Source: Halanaerobiales bacterium
GTDB lineage: Bacteria; Bacillota; Halanaerobiia; Halanaerobiales; M55B127
Assembly: GCA_021736965.1 (NCBI GenBank)
Contig: JAIPEV010000065.1
Location: forward strand, 1-8,476
Direction: 5' to 3'
Length of the DNA stretch: 8,476 nt
Shown piece by piece: positions 1 to 6,186 of the stretch (the stretch's first letter is position 1; every line of letters starts with the position of its first letter). The notes beneath the pieces are model-generated. The model made no database searches and was not told the DNA's origin. It saw only the letters and a program-made list of their open reading frames with translations. A program made the position numbers and the translations under genes.

Positions 1-103
1 CTTGAAAACCTAATTCGGGATTTCTATGAATTTTTCTTCTCCAGTTTATCATTTCCTCTTTTATTTCTTCTGCTTTTTGGTTAATTAACTCTTTTTGTAT
101 CAT
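1..103 (-). CDS. M20-family amidohydrolase/peptidase, N-terminal fragment (runs off left edge)
   Basis: Reading leftwards from an ATG at 103, 34 codons stay open to the window edge, so only the N-terminus is visible. The peptide begins MIQKELINQKAEE and carries RRKIHRNPELGF at residues 22-33. This R-x-x-H-x-x-PELGF motif is typical of the start of M20 metallopeptidases of the IAA-amino-acid/N-acyl-amino-acid amidohydrolase group. These are di-metal enzymes that release an amino acid from an N-acyl conjugate. The metal ligands lie further in, outside the window, so activity cannot be judged. An SD (AAAGGAG, 110-116) sits 6 nt before the ATG, which fixes the start. The gene lies 17 nt after the csaA stop, so the two are probably co-transcribed. 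The substrate cannot be assigned from this fragment. Confidence 0.85.
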   Translation of the reverse strand, partial: MIQKELINQKAEEIKEEMINWRRKIHRNPELGFQ

Positions 104-120
104 CTTTTACTCCTTTCAAC

Positions 121-459
121 TTAACCTATTTTATCTCCGACTTTAACATCCTTATCAGGACTTAATAAAACCACTCCACTTTCATTATAGATACCTAATA
201 TTAACACTTCGGACAAAAAGTCAGCTATTTGAAGTGGTTTAAAATTAACAATTGCTATCACTTTTTTATTAATAAGATCCTCTTTATCATATAGTTTTGT
301 AATTTGAGCACTAGATTTTTTCAAACCTATCTTATTACCAAAATCAATCCATATTTTATATGATGGTTTAATTGCGTTTTTAAAGTCTCTTACTTTTTTT
401 ATCTTTCCTACTCTTATATCAAGTTTTTTAAAGTTTTTTAGATCAACATATTTCTCCAA
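121..459 (-). CDS. csaA: CsaA-like tRNA-binding (OB-fold) protein
   Basis: This 112-residue protein consists of one tRNA-binding domain, the usual size and extent of Bacillus CsaA. Visible hallmarks are KLDIRVGKI (residues 12-20), the stretch KKSSAQITKLY (47-57), and INKKVIAIVNF followed by SEVLILGI, ending in a VGDKIG tail. The family has the OB fold also found at the C-terminus of methionyl-tRNA synthetase and in Trbp111. It forms homodimers, and in Bacillus it has been linked to a chaperone or protein-export role. Whether it binds tRNA, chaperones proteins or both here is unknown. The start is TTG at 459, supported by GGAGGT (468-473) with 8-nt spacing and no in-frame ATG nearby. It diverges from the MATE gene and precedes an M20 amidohydrolase. 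Confidence 0.93.
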   Translation of the reverse strand: MEKYVDLKNFKKLDIRVGKIKKVRDFKNAIKPSYKIWIDFGNKIGLKKSSAQITKLYDKEDLINKKVIAIVNFKPLQIADFLSEVLILGIYNESGVVLLSPDKDVKVGDKIG

Positions 460-467
460 TTTCTCAA

Positions 468-473
468 ACCTCC
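468..473 (-). promoter_or_regulatory. Shine-Dalgarno site fixing the TTG start of csaA
   Basis: GGAGGT on the minus strand lies 8 nt before a TTG at 457-459. No ATG or GTG lies closer in that frame, so this site decides the start and makes csaA a TTG-initiated gene. Confidence 0.8.
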
Positions 474-508
474 TATAAATTCATATATAATATCCCCTAT
501 TGATAAAA

Positions 509-537
509 TTGACATAGTTTCTAAATTAATATATCAT
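509..537 (+). promoter_or_regulatory. Sigma-A-type promoter of the MATE gene
   Basis: A perfect -35 hexamer TTGACA (509-514) is followed, after exactly 17 nt, by TATCAT (532-537), a 5/6 match to the -10 consensus. Transcription should begin near 543-545, giving a leader of about 38 nt before the ATG at 582. The match and spacing are read directly; function is inferred. Sequences driving the divergent csaA gene must overlap or lie beside this site, because the whole divergent gap is only about 120 nt. Confidence 0.75.
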
Positions 538-540
538 TTA

Positions 541-568
541 ATATAGATATAGATATAGATATAGATAT
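541..568 (+). repeat. Tandem hexanucleotide repeat (ATATAG x4 plus ATAT) in the MATE 5' leader
   Basis: Four perfect copies of ATATAG followed by a partial ATAT unit occupy 541-568. The tract starts at about the predicted transcription start and ends directly before the SD GAGGTG (569-574). It therefore makes up nearly the entire untranslated leader. Perfect short tandem repeats can change copy number by slippage; here that would alter leader length but not the reading frame, because an in-frame TAA lies just before the ATG. Confidence 0.9.
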
Positions 569-581
569 GAGGTGTTATTAA

Positions 582-1967
582 ATGCAAAAACATAGTTCGA
601 AAAAAATGGGTACAGAACCAATTGTACCTCTATTATTTAGACTTTCAATCCCTTCTATAATAGCTATGGCTGTTCAAGCTTTTTATAATGTAGTAGATAG
701 TATATATGTGGGTCGTTTAGGAACAGACCCCTTGTCTGCCTTATCCTTAAGTTTCCCTATTCAAATGATTATTATTGCTATTGCAGTTGGAACAGGTATT
801 GGTACAAGTTCACTTATTTCAAGATTATTAGGTAAAGGAAATAGAGAAAAAGCAGCAAATGCTGCAGAACATGTGATTTTGATCTCTTTATTTTATAGTA
901 TTATAATTGCAACTATTGGATATTTTTTATCTGATAGACTTTTTTATATTTTTACAAATGATCAAACTTTGATTAGATTAGGAACTGAATATATTTCTAT
1001 TATCTTAGTAGGATCAATAGCACTCTTTTTCCCAATGATTTCTAATAATATACTGAGAGGTGAAGGAAATACATTCGTTCCGATGGTAATAATGATTGTG
1101 GGAGCCATTATTAATATTATTTTAGACCCCTTATTGATATTTGGAATTTGGATTTTCCCTCAACTTGGTATTCAAGGTGCAGCTATCGCGACTGTTACAG
1201 CCCGTTTTATCAGTGGAATAATTTTAGTTTTTATGTTATTTAGTGACAAAAATGAACTCAAAATAGACTTTAAATCATTTAAATTTGATTTCAATATAAT
1301 AATTGAAATATATAAAGTAGGATTTCCAGCTATGATTATGCAGCTTTTAGCTAGTTTTATGTTAGCTGGGATGAACAAAATTTTAGCCTCTTATACCACA
1401 ACTGCAATTGCTGCTGCTGGCATATATTTTAGATTACAGTCCTTTATTTTTATGCCTGTCTTTGGTCTAAATCAGGGGTATATGCCTATAGTAGGTTATA
1501 ACTATGGACATAACAATCCAAAACGAATGGTTAAAACAATGAAATTAGCTATTTTAATTGGTTTTGCTTTCACTTTGATTGGTTTTATATTATTTCAAAC
1601 AATACCTAAACAATTGGTTACATTATTTAATAATGATCCTGAACTGATTAGAATTGGTTCTATTGCTCTTAAAAAAATAAGTATAGCTTTTCCTATTATT
1701 GGTCCTGCCATCATAATATCTACTACATTTCAAGCTATAGGAAAAGGTCTACCAAGTTTATTTTTCTCATTCTTGAGACAGATAATAATATTATTACCTA
1801 CTATGTATCTTTTAGGTATTTATTTTGGTTTAGATAATTTATGGTATGCTTTTCCCATCTCAGAGTTTATTAGCGTAATTCCAGCAGCTATCTGGTTAAG
1901 ACTTACATTCAAAAAAGTTATTAATGATATGGAAAACACCTTAGACTTTGATAGTATCCCTTTATAA
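582..1967 (+). CDS. MATE-family efflux transporter (MepA-like)
   Basis: This 461-residue polytopic membrane protein has the length and repeated two-lobe layout of the MATE (multi-antimicrobial extrusion) family, normally 12 helices. These antiporters export cationic drugs or metabolites across the cytoplasmic membrane using Na+ or H+. The first lobe opens with PLLFRLSIPSIIAM and NVVDSIYVGRLG (residues 36-47). The aspartate at 39 in helix 1 sits where several MATEs have a coupling acidic residue. The second lobe has GFPAMIMQLL and FGLNQGYMPIVGYNYG, wording typical of MepA/DinF-type members. The ATG at 582 has GAGGTG (569-574) at 7-nt spacing and an in-frame TAA immediately upstream, so it cannot be extended. 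It is the only plus-strand gene here and has its own promoter. The substrate is not predictable. Confidence 0.93.
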   Translation: MQKHSSKKMGTEPIVPLLFRLSIPSIIAMAVQAFYNVVDSIYVGRLGTDPLSALSLSFPIQMIIIAIAVGTGIGTSSLISRLLGKGNREKAANAAEHVILISLFYSIIIATIGYFLSDRLFYIFTNDQTLIRLGTEYISIILVGSIALFFPMISNNILRGEGNTFVPMVIMIVGAIINIILDPLLIFGIWIFPQLGIQGAAIATVTARFISGIILVFMLFSDKNELKIDFKSFKFDFNIIIEIYKVGFPAMIMQLLASFMLAGMNKILASYTTTAIAAAGIYFRLQSFIFMPVFGLNQGYMPIVGYNYGHNNPKRMVKTMKLAILIGFAFTLIGFILFQTIPKQLVTLFNNDPELIRIGSIALKKISIAFPIIGPAIIISTTFQAIGKGLPSLFFSFLRQIIILLPTMYLLGIYFGLDNLWYAFPISEFISVIPAAIWLRLTFKKVINDMENTLDFDSIPL

Positions 1968-1992
1968 TCAAAGTCTAATTTTTCTTATTTTT
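1941..1992 (+). terminator. Intrinsic terminator spanning the convergent ends of the MATE gene and pspC
   Basis: TTAGACTTTGAT (1941-1952) is perfectly complementary to ATCAAAGTCTAA (1967-1978), giving a 12-bp stem with a 14-nt loop. On the plus strand it is followed by T-rich sequence (TTTTTCTTATTTTT, 1979-1992), so it should terminate MATE transcription. The left arm lies inside the last MATE codons and the right arm covers the end of pspC. On the minus strand the sequence after the stem has only a short TTTT, so termination of pspC there is less certain. Confidence 0.82.
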
Positions 1993-2376
1993 AAATATAA
2001 TTACTAAACCTATTGATATCAGCCCAATAGCTATAAAATCTGGACTTAAATCAAATTCAAAATTAAACCATACTTTTAACAAGAAAACTAATCCTAAACC
2101 AAATAATATATAGCCAAGTATCTTCATTCTTTTTTCTTTTTGTTTTTTTAATGCTCTTTGATCAATATCTTTTTCTATCTGCTCTAAATCAAGTGGTCTT
2201 TCTGGAATTATAATCCAAGCTATAATATAACCCAAAAAGCCTACTCCGCCCATGAAAAAAATTATTAAAAATATAAGCCTAATAATTATTGGGTCTATTT
2301 CAAAGTATTCTCCTAGCCCTCCACACACACCTCCTATCATCTTATTATCTCTTGATCGATATATTTTCTTATTCAT
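1975..2376 (-). CDS. PspC-domain membrane protein
   Basis: This 133-residue protein opens with a PspC domain (about residues 3-60). KKIYRSRDNKMIGGVCGGLG and YFEIDPIIIRLIF are the family signature, followed by a hydrophobic segment and the closing AWIIIPE. A charged, probably helical linker (about 62-84, rich in K, E and Q) leads to two further likely membrane segments (about 86-103 and 113-128). PspC in enterobacteria senses envelope stress and acts on the phage-shock response. In Gram-positive-type genomes this stand-alone architecture is common, but its exact role is unclear and no pspA partner is visible here. The ATG at 2376 has AAAGGAGG (2387-2394) at 10-nt spacing. It lies 36 nt downstream of the NUDIX gene and probably shares its transcript. 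Its stop is 7 nt from the convergent MATE stop. Confidence 0.9.
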   Translation of the reverse strand: MNKKIYRSRDNKMIGGVCGGLGEYFEIDPIIIRLIFLIIFFMGGVGFLGYIIAWIIIPERPLDLEQIEKDIDQRALKKQKEKRMKILGYILFGLGLVFLLKVWFNFEFDLSPDFIAIGLISIGLVIIFKNKKN

Positions 2377-2412
2377 CGATCCAATTCCTCCTTTAATCTA
2401 TTTATTTAATAC

Positions 2413-3033
2413 CTACTGCTTATTCTTTATTTTATCAATTAAGTTTCTAGTGAATCTAGCTGTCATCCCCCAAATTATGTGGTTTTTATATTCATAAAAA
2501 TTAATAGGATATTCCCCATCTCTCCAATCATAATCCTTCCCATTTTTTATTAGATGATAAGGAAAATTTTCATTAATTTCATGTTTACAGTTAATAAGGT
2601 GTCTCTCAGGTTCATTTTCTAAAAAGTAGTTTATCGGTACTAAAAAGATATCTTTTACCTCTGCTTTATTAATCTTTAATTCTTTTATATTTTCAATTTT
2701 GAGATAACCTAAAAAAGGATACAAGGCTATATTGAAAGGTGGTATTAAATAATCCAACTGTCCTAAAATCTCTACTTTAGATTGATCGATACCTAACTCC
2801 TCAACTGTTTCTCTTAAAGCTGCTTCTCTAGGACTTTCTGCTTTTTCTATTTTACCTCCCGGAAAAGATATTTCTCCAGGTTGAGTTCCAATTTCTTCTG
2901 ATCTAATTTCATATAGTAAATGCAACTTTTTATTCACCTTAACTATAGGTAATAAAACTCCATATTCTGCTTTAACACCTAAAGGTTTTATATTACTTTC
3001 ATTTACCCTTTTTTTAATTAAATTCAAATACAT
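2413..3033 (-). CDS. NUDIX hydrolase, CoA-pyrophosphatase type
   Basis: This is a 206-residue protein when started at the ATG at 3033. The NUDIX box lies at about residues 60-82: G-x5-E, x7, then RETVEELGI, which fits REUxEExGU except for Thr at the first U position. Directly before it, LLYEIRSEEIGTQPGEISFPGG matches the region that marks the CoA diphosphatase subgroup (NudL/YeaB-like). Such enzymes cleave CoA or its derivatives to 3',5'-ADP and acyl-phosphopantetheine using Mg2+ or Mn2+ held by the box glutamates. An ATG eight codons upstream (3057) is in frame but has no SD and lies in a stretch resembling a -10 element. The 3033 ATG has AGAGGTGA at 5 nt and is preferred. The gene is followed by pspC. 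CoA specificity is inferred from the motif only. Confidence 0.88.
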   Translation of the reverse strand: MYLNLIKKRVNESNIKPLGVKAEYGVLLPIVKVNKKLHLLYEIRSEEIGTQPGEISFPGGKIEKAESPREAALRETVEELGIDQSKVEILGQLDYLIPPFNIALYPFLGYLKIENIKELKINKAEVKDIFLVPINYFLENEPERHLINCKHEINENFPYHLIKNGKDYDWRDGEYPINFYEYKNHIIWGMTARFTRNLIDKIKNKQ

Positions 3034-3038
3034 TATAG

Positions 3039-3046
3039 TCACCTCT
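3039..3046 (-). promoter_or_regulatory. Shine-Dalgarno site deciding the NUDIX start
   Basis: AGAGGTGA on the minus strand stands 5 nt before the ATG at 3031-3033. The alternative in-frame ATG at 3055-3057 is preceded only by A/T sequence. The internal ATG is therefore taken as the true start. Confidence 0.75.
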
Positions 3047-3064
3047 AATAAATACATTTCTTAT

Positions 3065-3094
3065 ATTATAATATATAATCAACAAAAAAGGCAA
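3065..3094 (-). promoter_or_regulatory. Possible promoter for the NUDIX-pspC pair
   Basis: On the minus strand TATAAT (3065-3070) is a perfect -10 hexamer. With an 18-nt spacer, TTGCCT (3089-3094) matches four of six -35 positions. The predicted start of transcription, near 3057-3059, suits the ATG at 3033 and would leave the upstream ATG at 3057 without a leader. The region is so A/T-rich that TATAAT by chance is quite possible. The -35 would lie inside the terminator stem at 3088-3113. Confidence 0.35.
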
Positions 3095-3113
3095 CCCTAT
3101 ATTAGATTGCCTT
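3084..3113 (-). terminator. Intrinsic terminator downstream of gatB
   Basis: AAGGCAA (3088-3094) and TTGCCTT (3107-3113) form a perfect 7-bp stem with a 12-nt loop. On the minus strand the stem runs straight into six T residues (3089 down to 3084, two of them shared with the stem foot). It should end the ligA-gat transcript about 130 nt past the gatB stop and separate it from the NUDIX-pspC unit. Confidence 0.72.
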
Positions 3114-3120
3114 AATCAAA

Positions 3121-3161
3121 AAGATAGTCTAATAATAAATTTACTTTTATTAGACTTCTTT
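3121..3161 (-). repeat. Hairpin in the gatB 3' region (10-bp stem)
   Basis: AGTCTAATAA (3126-3135) pairs perfectly with TTATTAGACT (3147-3156) around an 11-nt loop. Past a one-base bulge (3125), the flanks AAAGA and TCTTT (3120-3124 and 3157-3161) extend the stem by five pairs. On the minus strand it is followed by TTTTT (3122-3118), so it could act as a second, weaker terminator. Its right arm also takes part in a competing stem with 3188-3200. Confidence 0.6.
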
Positions 3162-3200
3162 ATAAATAAATTTTAAAACCTTAACTTTAATAAAAGTAAA
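3140..3200 (-). repeat. 13-nt perfect inverted repeat competing with the neighbouring hairpin
   Basis: TTTACTTTTATTA (3140-3152) is exactly complementary to TAATAAAAGTAAA (3188-3200), with 35 nt between. The left arm overlaps bases 3147-3152 needed by the 3126-3156 hairpin, so both cannot form at once. The arms hold only A/T pairs apart from one G-C, so the stem is weak per base and chance occurrence is possible. Confidence 0.55.
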
Positions 3201-3242
3201 ACTATAATTTTAACCTTATCTGTTTAAACAAAGGTACTGAAT

Positions 3243-4691
3243 CTAGATTTGCTTGATTTTTTCTTTAAACATCTTATTTACCATTTGAGGATTAGCTTTT
3301 CCTTTAGTTTCTTTCATAACCTGTCCTACAAGAAAACCTATCGCCCTATCTTTGCCATTCTTTATATCTTCAATTACATCAGGATTATCTGCAATAATAT
3401 CTTTTACTATCTCTTCAAGCTTATCTTGATCACTAATCTGTTTTAATCCCTTTTCTTCAACAATATCTTTAGGGCTTTTACCAGTATAAAAAATCTCTGC
3501 AAAAACAGTTTTAGCAATTTTTGTACTAATAGTTCCTTTTTCAATTAGTTTAAGCATATCAGCTAATAATTTACCGTTTATTTTTGTATCTGAAATAGAC
3601 ATCTTCTCTTCATTAATTAATCTCAAAAACTCTCCCATTACCCAGTTACTAACCTCTTTAGGGTCATTATATTCTAAGACACAGTCTTCAAAAAAATCAG
3701 CAAGTTCTCTGGTGTCTGTCAAAACTTCAGCATCATATTCAGGTATATTATATTTATTAATAAATCTATTTTTTCTTTTATTAGGTAGTTCAGGTAAATT
3801 ATCTTTTATCTTACTTTCCGATTCTTGATCTATCTCTATAGGAACTAGATCAGGTTCTGGAAAATACCTATAATCATTAGCTTCTTCTTTACCTCTCATT
3901 GAAATCGTTATATTTTTATTTTCATCCCAGGTTCTGGTTTCTTGAATAATATCTTTATTGCTTTCAATAAATTTTCTTTGCCTTTTTTGTTCATATTCCA
4001 AAGCTTTTTCTATAGCTTTAAATGAATTCATATTTTTTAACTCCACCTTGGTACCAAACTCTTTTTGACCGTAAGGTCTTAAAGAAATATTAGCATCACA
4101 TCTAAGAGAACCTTCTTCCATATTACAGTCAGACACCTTTAAGTATTCTAGAGTTTTTTTCAAATGTTTTAAATACTCTCTAGCTTGTTCAGGAGTTCTT
4201 ATATCAGGCTCACTTACAATTTCAGCTAAAGGAACACCTGTCCTATTATAATCTACTAGGCTACCTGAAGAACTATCTATACTACCTTCGTGGATTAGTT
4301 TACCTGCATCTTCTTCTAAATGAATCCTGGTAATCCCTATTCTATGTTCACCTTCTTTGGTCTTAACATTAATATGACCATTTTTTGCTAAAGGAAGATC
4401 ATACTGTGAAATTTGATAAGCCTTTGGTAGATCGGGATAGAAGTAATTTTTGCGATCAAACTTACTATAAGATGCTATTTCACAGTTTAAAGCCAATCCT
4501 GTCATTAATAAATAATCAACCGCTTTTTTATTCAAAACAGGTAGTGATCCAGGTAAACCTAAACAGATTGGACATGTATTAGTATTTGGCTCTCTCCCAA
4601 ACTCAGTACTACAGGAGCAAAATATTTTTGAGTCTGTGTCTAGCTGTACATGTACTTCAAGGCCAATGATGGTTTCGTACTTATTATCCAT
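3243..4691 (-). CDS. gatB: Aspartyl/glutamyl-tRNA amidotransferase subunit B
   Basis: GatB is the subunit of GatCAB that binds misacylated Glu-tRNA(Gln) and/or Asp-tRNA(Asn) and activates the side-chain carboxylate by ATP-dependent phosphorylation. Ammonia from GatA then displaces the phosphate. The 482 residues match the usual family length. ETIIGLEVHVQL opens the kinase domain. CSC and CPIC (cysteines 25, 27, 40 and 43) form the zinc-binding set. VDYNRTGVPLAEIV (146-159) is the family signature, and RYFPEPDLVPIEI follows later. From about residue 330 the helical GatB/YqeY-like tail, which contacts tRNA, runs to the C-terminus. The ATG at 4691 has GGAGGTG (4697-4703) at 5 nt. It lies 16 nt after gatA, clearly in the same operon. 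No residue looks abnormal. Confidence 0.98.
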   Translation of the reverse strand: MDNKYETIIGLEVHVQLDTDSKIFCSCSTEFGREPNTNTCPICLGLPGSLPVLNKKAVDYLLMTGLALNCEIASYSKFDRKNYFYPDLPKAYQISQYDLPLAKNGHINVKTKEGEHRIGITRIHLEEDAGKLIHEGSIDSSSGSLVDYNRTGVPLAEIVSEPDIRTPEQAREYLKHLKKTLEYLKVSDCNMEEGSLRCDANISLRPYGQKEFGTKVELKNMNSFKAIEKALEYEQKRQRKFIESNKDIIQETRTWDENKNITISMRGKEEANDYRYFPEPDLVPIEIDQESESKIKDNLPELPNKRKNRFINKYNIPEYDAEVLTDTRELADFFEDCVLEYNDPKEVSNWVMGEFLRLINEEKMSISDTKINGKLLADMLKLIEKGTISTKIAKTVFAEIFYTGKSPKDIVEEKGLKQISDQDKLEEIVKDIIADNPDVIEDIKNGKDRAIGFLVGQVMKETKGKANPQMVNKMFKEKIKQI

Positions 4692-4707
4692 TTTTACACC
4701 TCCACCT

Positions 4708-6150
4708 CTATTTCAATTCTGGATACTTAATATCCAGATTTAGTATTTTTTCTAATGTATAAGCAGCTTGTATAATTTTTTCTTCTTTGAAATGTGGTCC
4801 CATTATTTGAAATCCTATCGGCAAGCCTTTATTATCAAAACCACAGGGAATAGATATAGCGGGTATCCCAGCAATATTTACAGGGACAGTAAATATATCT
4901 GCTGCATACATCTCTAATGGATCTCTTTTTTCTCCTAATTTAAATGCTGTGCTTGGAGTAGTAGGAGATACCATTAAATCAAACTCTTTAAATATTTTAT
5001 TAAAATCATTTTTAATTAAGGTCCTTACCTTTTGAGCTTTTAAATAAAAGTCATCATAATAACCTGCACTAAGGACATAAGTTCCCAGCATAATACGTCT
5101 TTTTACTTCTTCACCAAAACCTTCTTTTCTGGTTTCACTAAACATATCCCTTAAATTGTTTACATTATCTGATCTTAAGCCATAACGTACACCATCATAT
5201 CTCGCTAAATTTGAACTGGCTTCAGCAGTTGCAATTATATAGTATGCAGCCAGAGCATATTCTGCTCCTGTTACATCTACTTTTTTAACTTCTGCTCCAG
5301 CCTCTTCTAATTTTTTAACAGCTGAAATAACTGAATTTCTTACTTGATCATCAAATTCCATCTCAAAGTATTGATTTGGAATGCCAATTTTCATACCCTT
5401 AACATCATTTTTTAGATACTTAGTATAGTCCGGATAATTATTGTTTATACTAGTAGAATCATTTTTATCTTTCCCTGTAATCACATTCATCATTATCGCA
5501 ATATCATCAACTTTTTTGGCCAGGGGACCAATTTGATCAAGTGAAGATGCAAAAGCTACTAGACCATATCTTGACACAGCCCCATAAGTTGGTTTAAGTC
5601 CTACTACACCACAAAATGAAGCAGGTTGTCTAATAGAACCACCTGTATCTGAACCCAATGCAACCGGAGCCATACCTGCTGCAACGGCAGCTGCAGAACC
5701 ACCACTAGATCCTCCTGGTACTCTGTTTTTACCCCAGGGATTAACTGTAGGGAAAAAAGCAGAGTTTTCTGTTGAAGATCCCATAGCATATTCATCCATA
5801 TTTGTCTTTCCTAATATAATACCTCCAGATTTTTTTACCTTTTTAACTACTGTTGCATCATATGGAGGGTTATACTTTTTTAGCATTTTAGATGAACATG
5901 TAGTTTTAATGCCTTCAGTAGACATGTTATCTTTAAAAGCAACTGGTAATCCCTTTAGATAATCATCAATATAGTCTTTAGTTTTTAACTGATCTATCTT
6001 AATATTATTATTCAAAGATACAAATGCTTTGATCCTTTTATCAACATTACTAATTCTAAATGAAATTGATTCATGAATATCTTTTAATTTTACTCTATTT
6101 TCTTTTAGCATTTTTATTAGTTCTGATAATGAACATTTATATAATTCCAT
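4708..6150 (-). CDS. gatA: Aspartyl/glutamyl-tRNA amidotransferase subunit A
   Basis: GatA is the amidase subunit of GatCAB. It hydrolyses glutamine and passes ammonia through a channel to GatB. The 480 residues align over the full length of Bacillus-type GatA. The amidase-signature Ser-cisSer-Lys triad is intact by motif spacing: Lys73 in PVAFKDN, Ser148 in PGGSSGGS and Ser172 in SDTGGSIRQPAS. Other landmarks are MDEYAMGSSTENSAF, SRYGLVAFASSLDQIGP and EEVKRRIMLGTYVLS. The start at 6150 is an ATG directly preceded by an in-frame TAA, so it cannot be extended. The only strong SD (AGGAGG, 6181-6186) is 30 nt away, with a small hairpin between. It follows gatC by 36 nt and precedes gatB by 16 nt. 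Confidence 0.98.
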   Translation of the reverse strand: MELYKCSLSELIKMLKENRVKLKDIHESISFRISNVDKRIKAFVSLNNNIKIDQLKTKDYIDDYLKGLPVAFKDNMSTEGIKTTCSSKMLKKYNPPYDATVVKKVKKSGGIILGKTNMDEYAMGSSTENSAFFPTVNPWGKNRVPGGSSGGSAAAVAAGMAPVALGSDTGGSIRQPASFCGVVGLKPTYGAVSRYGLVAFASSLDQIGPLAKKVDDIAIMMNVITGKDKNDSTSINNNYPDYTKYLKNDVKGMKIGIPNQYFEMEFDDQVRNSVISAVKKLEEAGAEVKKVDVTGAEYALAAYYIIATAEASSNLARYDGVRYGLRSDNVNNLRDMFSETRKEGFGEEVKRRIMLGTYVLSAGYYDDFYLKAQKVRTLIKNDFNKIFKEFDLMVSPTTPSTAFKLGEKRDPLEMYAADIFTVPVNIAGIPAISIPCGFDNKGLPIGFQIMGPHFKEEKIIQAAYTLEKILNLDIKYPELK

Positions 6151-6186
6151 TTATTTTATCCCCAATAAAAGGGATCTACACCTCCT
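6151..6186 (-). promoter_or_regulatory. gatA initiation region: distant SD, hairpin and four-codon TTG mini-ORF
   Basis: On the minus strand AGGAGG (6186-6181) begins just after the gatC stop, but the gatA ATG is 30 nt further on. Between them ATCCC (6175-6171) can pair with GGGAT (6162-6158), with one extra G-U pair and a loop of about 6 nt. Folding this 18-nt element away would leave 12 nt between SD and ATG. A weaker GGGGAT lies 7 nt from the ATG and could serve alone. TTG GGG ATA AAA TAA (6165-6151) is also readable and ends directly at the gatA ATG. Confidence 0.5.

Noticed and set aside
477..540. Minus-strand promoter for csaA
   Set aside because: Several TATTAT/TATATA stretches occur, but none has a convincing -35 at 16-18 nt. 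A promoter is expected here, yet I cannot choose one.
541..568. CRISPR-like or phage-type repeat array
   Set aside because: The repeat unit is 6 nt with no spacers; it is a microsatellite.
1172..1378. Minus-strand frame inside the MATE gene
   Set aside because: It has no SD or recognisable motif and lies wholly inside a clear gene on the other strand; antisense shadow.
2252..2497. Plus-strand frame across pspC and the NUDIX end
   Set aside because: Low-complexity hydrophobic translation with no family features, opposite two well-supported genes.
3212..3235. Small hairpin just after the gatB stop (ACCTT with AAGGT, loop containing the palindrome TGTTTAAACA)
   Set aside because: Only 5 bp and not followed by a T-run on the minus strand; too weak to call a terminator or operator.
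5604..5795. Alternative minus-strand frame inside gatA
   Set aside because: It is a shifted reading of the conserved amidase signature region of gatA; no initiation signal.
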